64,000 nucleotides of DNA from Cheilinus undulatus (taxonomy: Eukaryota; Chordata; Actinopteri; Labriformes; Labridae), in NCBI RefSeq assembly GCF_018320785.1, contig NC_054876.1, positions 5,051,405 to 5,115,404 on the forward strand. The letters are read 5' to 3'. Every line of letters begins with the position of its first letter. Within the stretch, counting starts at the first letter, position 1. The notes beneath the pieces are model-generated. The model ran no database searches and was not told the origin of the DNA. It worked only from the letters and a program-made list of their open reading frames with translations. This document shows, piece by piece, positions 56,148 to 64,000 of this stretch. Both the position numbers and the translations under genes were made by a program.

Positions 56148-57033
56148 AAAAAAAAAAATCAACACTAACCTGAGTTTGGATATAACGATAGCTAGGTCCG
56201 ACGTCAGGTCTGTTTAATGTAGGAATACCTATTGAAGTTTTTCATGCACGCTCAAATGTTCGATGTCACTGAGTAGAGTCCCGTTTCAGAGAGCAGGATT
56301 GAATAAAAAATATAAAAAATAAAAAAATAGGCTGAAGCAGACTTTTTTATTTTATTGGGTATTTAGCAAATCTCTCTCATGACGATTTTTTATTCTGATT
56401 GTTCAATGTTTGCATGCTTTAAAGATCTTGTAGTAAGCCAAAATGAACAAGTAGGTTTTTACTGGTATGAGTATGGTTCTGATAGAACATGTTCATACCG
56501 TCTGTAAATTATTTGACACATTATTTGAAAGCAAAAGCCTTAATACAGCCTATAGGCTGGATATATAAAGGCTTAAAAATAAAACATCTAATTAAGGGCT
56601 TACATTAAAACTTTATTCTCATAATGTAACTGTTGCTACAACCTTGCAAATTACCCAGTTTAATCTAAAACATTTCAGATTTCATTCCCATATTATTATC
56701 ACTTTAATCTTTCAGTATTACAACTTAAATGTCAAAGTGTTTATTTTGTTATTTGGCCCCAATACTCCATCAATCTCTGCTTTGCTGCTGAAGCAGTCTA
56801 ACTTTTTATCAAAAATATCTTTATACTTAAATTTTGTTGAATCACTTTCTTGAAATGGGTCCCTGAATGTACAGCCTTTTAAAGGCTTAACAAACCCTCT
56901 TATTGACTGAAAACTTTGAATCTTACATATATCTGTTTGGGTTCCAGCTCACGCTGCAGGCAGTGGAATCAGACAGTTACTTGGAAAACAACAGCTATTT
57001 ACACACCCAGCATCTAATGTTAAGATTCTCACC

Positions 57034-57084
<51 letters not shown>

Positions 57085-57480
57085 CTGTTAAAATTAAATG
57101 AAAATCACAGTGAAGTCCTTTAGAATTTTATATAAGGAATAGGAAAGATGACAATGTAAATTTTCTCTCACTACAGACTGAGTTGGTAGAAATAGAGACT
57201 GATCAAAGAGGGACAAAAAGTTCTAATAAAAGTGTTTGCTTTGGAGGGATTTAGTAGAAAATCTGTGGGGGACTGTGTTCTGTGTGCAATATGTTTTAGG
57301 TCTGTTATAGCATCTGAAGTTGAAATTCCAAAATTGAGAAAGGAATGCTCACCAGACCAAAATGTTCTATTGTGTGCTGAAATACAACCTGAGTTACACA
57401 TGTCTTATCAGTGACAGCTTCACATGGTGTTATTAGTTGTTTATACATCTTTTAATCAGTAAAGCTCTAAGTTTCAATCT
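56148..57480. other. Unassigned AT-rich stretch
   Basis: No supported gene. It contains a (TA)n microsatellite at 57,038-57,081. A plus-strand frame at 57,232-57,411 has no recognised domain. Confidence 0.4.
57038..57081 (+). repeat. (TA)n microsatellite
   Basis: A simple TA dinucleotide run of about 44 bp with no other function seen. Confidence 0.95.
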
Positions 57481-58640
57481 TTTTTCCTCTAGACATCCAA
57501 ATCCAGCTGTGAAGGGCCAGCTCAGCTGAAACAGGACCGTTTCCCAAAGAAGCTTCATGGAGGAGGCTAAAGAAGGTTCCACAGTCCAAAGATGGGACTA
57601 ATTGTTTCCCTTCCTGTCATTTTCTCTGACCTGAAGACTGTTTTTATTTCAGCTGGTTAGTGCTGTGATTAAAAGAAGATTAAACTCAAAGACAGTGGTC
57701 TCTGTGCTCATGTCAGATCTGATTACTTTTATATGCATCCACATTTTCAGTTATCAGCTAGTTTTCTGTTGATGTATTGAAGCTTTGAAAGTAGTTAATT
57801 TGCTGGATGTATGATAATGAAGTCTGTACATAAAATGATTGTTGCACTCAAGTTGGACTAATAATTGACAGCTGATAGAAATATCCCAAATCAACACTGA
57901 CAAACATCAGTAAATTTTTTTGTAATTAATACACTTACTGTATCAGCCTTTGCATTGACCACTGCTGGTGTTAGAGTATAAAAAGTAGTGTTTTGTTGTA
58001 AGGCAGCATAATTTAGTTATGTTCTGTTATTTTCTTTCACCGTGTATATTTTTATTTATAATTTTATCCATGTGCCTCAGTAAGGGAGTCAAACTTTACT
58101 GAGTTAACATACCTTAATTTGGAGGCTTTTCATGTAAATATCAATTGATAATGTGATTGAATCAACAAATACACTTTGCCATGAGTTGCGACCCCTTAAA
58201 AATCTCCTGCCACCCTCGTGCCATCCGAGGAATATTTTTGTAGATTCGCCCCTGTACACTTTACCTGTATTCTGACCATCTGCTGTCCTCTGTGCTGAAC
58301 GCTTCTTCCTCCAACTTTGTTTTCGCTACCGGCATTTACCAAAGATTGAATATTGTCGAAAAGAGCACTCACTTCATCACAAATTTATGCACAACGAATA
58401 ACTTAACGGAGGAGCGAGTCGCTCTGTGCCCAAAAAGGTCCGGGGCTTTAATGAAAACATCCGGGGCTTAAGCCCATGTAGCCAACCCCAAACTCCGCCG
58501 ATGAAATAGTGTGTATACACTGTTCCTTCCCCCTGTCTCTCTTCATCCTCTGCAGATGTCCGTCTGCCTGTCCAATAGATGAAAGTAATCACATAACTGC
58601 GCATATTAGCGCCGATGATTGAAGGAAGAAATGTTGCCTC
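57481..58640. other. Candidate non-coding exon and flank
   Basis: A pyrimidine-rich acceptor (TTTTTTCCTCTAG, ending 57,493) precedes about 170 bp of balanced composition (ACATCCAAATCCAGCTGTGA onward) with stops in all frames. It could be an untranslated or terminal exon. There is no clear polyadenylation signal and no match I can name. The remainder to 58,640 is unassigned. A TTGTAGATTCGCCCCTGTAC scrap at 58,240 looks like a transposon end. Confidence 0.25.
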
Positions 58641-58649
58641 AGTAGTAAC

Positions 58650-59263
58650 AATATCAACCTTCTCATAATTTCTCTGCTGTAGTGTCTGAACTCTGATGAC
58701 TTCCCTCAGCCTCGGTGAGCACGGAGAGATTGGGCGTGCACGCCAGAGAAGGGGCGCGGGAGCGGAGAGAGAAAAACGAAGATGAAGAGAGAGGGGGGCG
58801 TGAAATAAAGCAGGGAGGTTTATGGACTGGGAAACTGCCGGTCTGGTTGTTGGTTGATACAACATCTGTTTTACTTCGCGCCCTCTCTCTTCCTCTTTCT
58901 TCTGTTCTCTCTCCGCGCTGTTCCTGTTCTGTTGTTGACCGCAAATAAACCTTAAGAAATAAAGGGGAGACGTTTCCGAGAGTGAATCTCTAATGTCCGA
59001 CTACCAGTGAACGCAACAGCAGATCAGTTGGGCCCTGCCCTGAGAACGCCCACAAATGGGCGTTCCCACTGCACAGAAACGCACAGATGGCTGCAGTTGG
59101 ATGATATTGGCTCCCCTCCCCCACCCAGAAGGTAGTTTCTTTTTCATGGCTAGTACAAACTTCACGGACACGAAACTAATCCAGACCAATAACGACAACA
59201 CATCCTTTGTTTGTGGACCTTTGTAGCTTGGTGTGACGGAGCTCTGGGGACAGAGGAGTGCAG
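58650..59263 (+). promoter_or_regulatory. Candidate promoter and 5' exon B, NLR gene
   Basis: A CpG-rich block (CGTGCACGCC, GGGGCGCGGGAGCGGAGAG) stands out from AT-rich flanks. It ends CAGAGGAGTGCAG before a GTATGG donor (59,264). It shares about 40 bp with region A at 55,652-55,690. The next recognised plus-strand exon is the NLR first coding exon at 62,907, so this is a reasonable candidate for its untranslated first exon and promoter. That link is inference from order and splice signals. Confidence 0.4.
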
Positions 59264-59588
59264 GTATGGATTTAAAGTCTGACTGTTGTTCTAAAGGGAG
59301 GTTAGCCCAAACTGATAAAGAAAGGAAACAGGATCAAGGCCTAAGCAAGCCAGCCTCACCCTATGTTGTGCTATAAAATCAATAATCAGCAGAATGTTCT
59401 GTACTATGTTGGAAAACACTCTCTATTTGATGAAAAGTGTGAATTATTGTTTGGTTAGTGGTCAAAGAAAGAGAGAGAGTTATCAGATATGAATATGTAG
59501 ACATTGTCAGGTGTGCCACATCCTGTCACACTTAGAGTGTGTAGGCCTCATCACGGGGTGGGGCGGGGACTTTGAGCGTTTTTTTCCT

Positions 59589-59622
59589 TCTCTCTCGCTC
59601 TCTCTCTCGCTCTCTCTCTCTG
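59589..59622 (+). repeat. CT-rich microsatellite
   Basis: An interrupted CT/CTCG run of about 34 bp; no function is seen. Confidence 0.85.
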
Positions 59623-59767
59623 TGAGCTAAGGTCCGGTAAAAGTGATCCAGGTAATGCACTTACAACGTTGACCAAACATAAATATAAATTTTACCTGAC
59701 CGTCACACATTAGTAAATTAACCCTACAGATAAATATTTTTGGAGGTCTCTCCCATCCATGATTATT

Positions 59768-60300
59768 ATTATTTTTTTTTAAATCTCTTTATTGACTTTT
59801 TAGAAAGATAAAAATAAAGTATACAAGATGTCGAATGACACATTGACAGCTGACATTGACACAATGACAATTCTTTTTTTTTTTTTTTATAACTTTCTTT
59901 ATTGGAAGTAACTTCACAGGTAACATGACAGTGCAATGTGACAGAGAAGACTCCCAATCCTTCTTTTTCCCAGCTTTTATATCCCTCCCACAATCCCCCC
60001 CTACCCGAAATTCCCAGTGCAATACATAAATCAATCACACACAACAAAACCACAAAAACTGGGAAAATACGGGGGGGGGGGGGGGCACAATTCTTAAGGG
60101 GAAAAAAAAGGGAAGTTACACAAACAACAGCCCTATACATACTCAAAATCTCTTCATCAGCCCATGCCTCACATGATAACCCTTTACCGTCAAGGAATCT
60201 AAAAAAACCACATTCCATACATTTTAAAACTTGTGGAGTTTCTTCTTTGTAAAACAAGTGATGTTTTTAAGATCAAGAAAAAGGGTCATTCCTTTCAACC
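59768..60300 (-). mobile_element. LINE 3' tails on the minus strand
   Basis: Two poly(T) tracts (59,770-59,780 and 59,873-59,889) are each followed by CTTTATTGACTTTTTAG- or CTTTATTGGAAGTAACTT-like sequence. This is the reverse complement of an AATAAAG-then-poly(A) LINE tail. A run of G at 60,071-60,085 and a Cys/Phe-rich minus-strand frame (to 60,257) follow. This looks like the 3' untranslated end of two nested retrotransposon copies. Confidence 0.5.
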
Positions 60301-60440
60301 ACTAGGACACACCACAGATTGTTTGTTGTTTCCATAACAGAGCAATACAGCAATGACTTTAGGTTGTTTGAAATTAAAAAATCATCTGGGTAGATATTAA
60401 GAAAGCATAGTTTTGGGTTAAGAGGGACCTCTTTACCTAT

Positions 60441-60480
60441 AATTTACCTATATATATATGTATATATATATATATATATA
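60441..60480 (+). repeat. (TA)n microsatellite
   Basis: A TA-rich run directly before MITE copy B, which is inserted at its end. Confidence 0.9.
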
Positions 60481-61029
60481 CAGTGCTTAACACATTTATT
60501 AGACCACCTGTCATATTTGTCTCAGAGACCATCCAGCATCATGAAGTGCTTTAATGCGGACATTTTCATTTTCAGTGAGCTCTCCACATTTTACCATTTT
60601 GAACAGGAATGAGGAATTTCAAACTGAATTCACCTTTTTATACCCAAGTTTGAGCTGGCTCACTGGGCTTCTCTGAGAAGTCAGAAATTAATCAAGCATA
60701 ACATTCAACCACTCAAATTAATTTTTCTGTTCAGGAATGCAAGTAAATAACTATAATTTGACATATTAATCAAGAAATATTAATGTTCTTTACTGTTTTT
60801 TCAGGGTTTTTTTTTTTGTCAATCAGTAAATTAGAAAATTCATGGATAACAATAATAATTTTATTTTAGCATTAGAAATATCATTTGGGTTAAAGGGCTT
60901 CTACATATTGGTGTATTAACCATTGCAGAAACATAAAAAATGATTTTGGTAATTACCAATGCTGTTAATTTAGGGCAGCTGTGGCATAAACCTTACTTTG
61001 GTTAGGTCTAATACATTTGTTAAGCACTG
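60481..61029. mobile_element. Tc1/mariner-type MITE, copy B
   Basis: It starts CAGTGCTTAACACATTTATT and ends with the reverse complement of CAGTGCTTAACAAATGTATT, giving inverted ends of about 26 bp after TA. The right TA is altered (TT). The interior has no coding frame and aligns with copy A at 41,972-42,424. This copy still has the 92 bp that copy A lacks. Confidence 0.88.
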
Positions 61030-61036
61030 TTTATAT

Positions 61037-62275
61037 TAGGGGTGGGAATCACAGGGTACCTCATGATACGATACGCGATACATGGTCCATGGTACAGTGA
61101 TACTGCAATAATCGATATATTGCAAGAAAATTGTATAACGATACATCACAAAATATGTCTAACCAGAGAACACAAAATAGTTATAAAATGGTCAAGTGCA
61201 GGATTTCTCAGTTTATTCACTATTTAATATCAATTTCACAGAATTTGACACAGACTGAGCTAAATACTGAATATGAAGTGCATAAAGTCTATACATATGT
61301 GTGAAGTATATATATATTTAACTTATGTAATTTTAAGTTAATATGGAATTTAACAATGTAGAATTAAGCTGTCTAAAAAATATATAGTCCTGCATCATCT
61401 TGCATTTTACCTATCTTTGTACAATCTGAAGATGAGGATTTTCCCCATTTGTTCCACTGAATTAAAATGCTATCGTGATTTTTTTTTTAAAGGTGAATAA
61501 ATTATTATAGAGTGAATGTACTCCAATCTTTTATATTTCGTATTATAGCATTTATTTTTGGTAATCACATAATGTGTTTGTGGAGGGAGATTATGGGAGA
61601 CGAGCTGATCGTCACGTCCAGCTTTAAGACTGATGGACTGTGTTTTGCGGAGGGCATGACGTGACAGGCCAGTGTTTCTTTCTTGTGTTACCGTAGCCGT
61701 CATTCTTAACCACACTACACGGGACAGGTCCTTACAAATAATACGACTGTTATTTTGGCTGCACGAGTAGAGACCGGTGGTAGCTTCAACGGGCTTGTTT
61801 GTTGACGTTAGCCGTTAGCTGTAGCGCTAACGCGATGATGCCTAACTCGTAGATTCGTCGTGTTGTCTCAGTATTTTACTCTGGCGTAGCATATCTTCCA
61901 AACGACTGTCTAACTCCTGTCTAAGTTTGTGCTGTCTTTAATGTTTTGGAAGCCAAAATAAGTCCACACATCCACTATGAATGCAGCAGAAGTCGCTCTA
62001 CTTGGTAGGTACAAGCAACCGGCTTACGCAGACTGGAAGTCTCGCGTGATCTTGTTGTCTCAAGAGAGAAGAGGCAAGAGTCAACTGCCAGCTAGCGATG
62101 ACTGCCGCCAACTAGCGGACAGGGGGTGAAATTACACCACAAACTACCACACCAACAAAGTGAATAATTAGTTAATTAATAAAATGTCGATACTGCATTT
62201 TAAAATATCGATACAGTATCACGCCAGGAAGTATCGCAATATTTGAGTGTATCGATTTTTTTTGCCACACCCCTA
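61037..62275. mobile_element. hAT-like non-autonomous element, 1.24 kb
   Basis: Left end TAGGGGTGGGAATCAC; right end in reverse TAGGGGTGTGGCAAAA. Subterminal ATCGATA-type words near both ends (ATCGATATATTG, ATCGATACAGTATC, GTATCGATTTT) are typical of a widespread fish hAT-like repeat. An internal CpG-rich patch at 61,740-62,110 has no long frame. No transposase is present and no clear 8-bp duplication was seen. Confidence 0.65.
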
Positions 62276-62349
62276 TGTATAGTATATTGCAAAATCTCAT
62301 CATCGGCAGCCCTGTGTCAATACCTCTGACTACACAACATACATTAACA

Positions 62350-62575
62350 TACTCATTTGTACAGTAATAGCTTCATTGGTGCAATTGTGCGTATGAGGCA
62401 TTTTACCACAGTAAATTATATTACAGTTAGTAAAATCTTTTAGTGCAGCTATGCATGTGAGGTGAAGCATTTTAACACTGTAATTTAAATTACAGTTAGT
62501 ATAATCTTTTTGTGCAAATGTGCATTTGAGGTGAGGCATTTTTCCACAGTAATGTAAGTTACAAGTGGAAGATGA
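62350..62575 (+). repeat. 69-bp minisatellite, three copies
   Basis: GAGGCATTTTACC, GAAGCATTTTAAC and GAGGCATTTTTCC start at 62,395, 62,464 and 62,533, giving an exact 69-bp period. Each is followed by ACAGTAA/TTACAGTTAGTA-like sequence. It lies between the hAT-like element and the NLR exon. Confidence 0.8.
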
Positions 62576-62906
62576 ATATTTGAGTGAGATGTAATACAGG
62601 CACCACAGAAGTCAATAGCTATACTAAGGGCCAGAGCAGGCTTGAAATCACAGTCAGCTTTATTGACTAACTACGCTTAGATAAAAAATACATAGACACT
62701 CACAATTACAATTTAGATATGGACAAGTTTTTGTTGGTATTATTTCTTGTCATCACTATACAACATATCATGTCCACATAGACATGTTATCTCAATATAA
62801 GCATATCTTTTTATAAACATATCTGTATGTAACCATATTGTCTTTATATAAATGCATATCAACATATGTATGATTAAACATATTGTGTTTTTTTTTCAGT
62901 ATCAGG

Positions 62907-63010
62907 ATGGAGGACCAGAGCCCAGACTCTCCTGAACCCAGTTGTGTGTCCTTAAAGAGTGACTGGTCTAAAGATGCCATTATTAACTTCAAAAAATCTG
63001 CAGGTGGAAG
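62907..63010 (+). CDS. NLRC3-like receptor, first coding exon
   Basis: A T-rich tract and TTCAG acceptor (ending 62,899) lead to an ATG at 62,907, and the exon ends at GTAAGA (63,011). It encodes MEDQSPDSPEPSCVSLKSDW followed by SKDAIINFKKSAGGR. The SPEPSCVSLKSD core is a hallmark of the short N-terminal exons of fish NLR-C receptors, which precede the death-fold or FISNA-NACHT exons. No further exon is seen before the window ends; a truncated Tc1 fills 63,575-64,000, so the rest would lie beyond 64,000. It is intact as far as it goes. It is on the same strand as the NLR remnant at 555-3,465 and may belong to the same cluster. Regulation may come from candidate region B at 58,650-59,263. Confidence 0.75.
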
Positions 63011-63574
63011 GTAAGAAATTCTAAATAAAAAAAATGAATTGTTGACCATGTCACTGTTGTCCTTTATTTATCATCATCTCTCCATCATCATATAAATAAA
63101 CCAGGATGGTTGGATTTCTTTGCTTAAAATGACTAGTGGTACAGTTGAGTTCATTACTTTATGAGGACAAATATCATCAGTGAGAAGTGCTGGAGCCACA
63201 ATCATCAACTGTATAAAGCCTGTGTGATGTCAGCTGTTAGATCACTATAGTCGGGCTCAAACAGCTTTTGAAGCCAATCCGTGGTGACTGCCCTATTGAA
63301 ATAGCTGTCTGACCTGAAATTTGGTTCAGTGCACTACAGTCAAAAGCCTGGACATTGAGCTCGACTTCCTGTCAGCTAAGCTAAGCTAAGAAGTGAATTC
63401 ATTGTGATGCTCGCAGCCGGCTCATCCCAAGTCTGCTGCCTACCTCTGGTGACTGACTTTACTCTTCAGGTAAGGTTATGTTAAACCATTCCATCTCCCC
63501 TTAAGTTATTTGCATGTACAAAATATACTATTTAAGTCTGGGAAAATGTTAAGAATTTTTAAACACACAGTTGC
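63011..63574. other. Probable intron, unassigned
   Basis: This sequence follows the NLR exon donor. A TTCAG|GTAAGG junction at about 63,470 looks like a donor, but no coding frame leads into it. Nothing else is recognised. Confidence 0.35.
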
Positions 63575-64000
63575 ACACGTGGACAAAATTGCTGGTACCC
63601 CTCTGTTAATGAAAGAAAAACCCACAGTGGTCACAGAAATGACTTGAATCTGACAAAAGTGATAATAAATGAAAATTCAATGAAAAGTAACCAGTGAGAA
63701 TCAGACATTGCTTTTGAACTGTGGTTCAACAGAATTATTTTAAAAAACAAACTCACGAAACAGGTCTGGACAAAAATGACGGTACCCTTAATATTTTGTT
63801 GCACAACTTTTTGAGGCAATCACTGCAATCAAATGATTTCTGTAACTTTCAGTGAGACTTCTGCACCTCTCAGCAGGTATTTTGGCCCACTCCTCATGAG
63901 CAAACTGCTCCAGTTGTCTCAGGTTTGAAGGGTGCCTTCTCAAGTTTCAGCTCCTTCCACAGATGTTCAATAGGATTTAGATCAGGGCTCATAGAAGGCC
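63575..64000 (-). mobile_element. Tc1-like transposon, truncated by window end
   Basis: The left terminal sequence CACGTGGACAAAATTGCTGG (63,575) belongs to a common fish Tc1 family. On the minus strand, from the window end, the transposase reads SMSPDLNPIEHLWKELK. After a deletion or shift near 63,945 it continues HPSNLRQLEQFAHEEWAKIP and ERCRSLTESYRNHLIAVIAS, ending KSCATKY with TAA at 63,788-63,790. The last catalytic Glu is present. The frame break shows an inactive copy. It lies in the presumed intron after the NLR first exon. Confidence 0.85.

Noticed and set aside
58377..58948. Overlapping frames on both strands over a CpG-rich block
   Set aside because: GC-rich sequence lacks stops by chance. 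The proteins show no domain, and the block fits better as promoter or 5' untranslated sequence.
59769..60257. 162-codon minus-strand frame with Cys-rich start
   Set aside because: It runs through poly(A)-type tracts and a G run and lies in what looks like retrotransposon 3' untranslated sequence.

Overview
The window is eukaryotic and looks like accessory DNA from a teleost fish. Splice sites, microsatellites and AT-rich spacers are present. Fish-type NLRC3-like (NLR-C) exons lie at both ends. Between them are Tc1, hAT-like, Ty3/gypsy and several LINE families, many inserted into one another. The species cannot be told from the sequence, and no bacterial, organellar or CRISPR features are seen.

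Left part (1-18,100). A decayed NLR gene (exons near 555-690, 2039-3081 and 3298-3465) has a Tc1-like transposon in its intron. A roughly 200-bp satellite follows; it reverses orientation near 4,770 and runs into a 100-N assembly gap (6203-6302). Beyond the gap, on the minus strand, is a very large coiled-coil gene. Its two exons (17,994-16,206 and 15,463 downward) join in phase 0. The second exon ends in at least eight near-identical repeats of 264 or 306 residues. A 55-bp deletion breaks the frame at 7510/7511, and the 3' end is lost in the gap.

Middle part (18,100-44,980). This is a graveyard of nested mobile DNA. An L1/Tx1-like LINE is split by a hAT-like insert, and a second LINE 3' end lies on the minus strand. 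A YqaJ-type nuclease reading frame is split by an 8.17-kb DNA transposon (28,624-36,790). The split copy can be closed exactly at an AT dinucleotide. That transposon has ends starting CCCTTA, subterminal arrays of an AAGTATACTT-like word and a minus-strand BEN-domain gene whose six exons join in consistent phases. It also has a divergent plus-strand reading frame that may be a transposase remnant. Further on are a 1.87-kb inverted-repeat element, LINE fragments in both orientations and a MITE inserted in a LINE 3' tail.

Right part (44,980-64,000). A Sleeping Beauty-like Tc1 pseudogene abuts a 5'-truncated Ty3/gypsy pol with a probable 3' LTR. Then come a 1.3-kb DNA element holding a G/T-rich minisatellite, a GC-rich fold-back hairpin, two related candidate 5' exons or promoters, a second MITE copy and a 1.24-kb hAT-like element. 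The first coding exon of another NLR gene (62,907-63,010) and a truncated Tc1 element end the window.

The most interesting items are the BEN-domain gene carried inside a transposon that has split a YqaJ nuclease gene, and the giant repeat coiled-coil gene beside NLR sequence. Few genes here could be functional as drawn: the BEN gene (start exon not found), possibly the coiled-coil gene in an unbroken allele, and the NLR gene that begins at the right edge.
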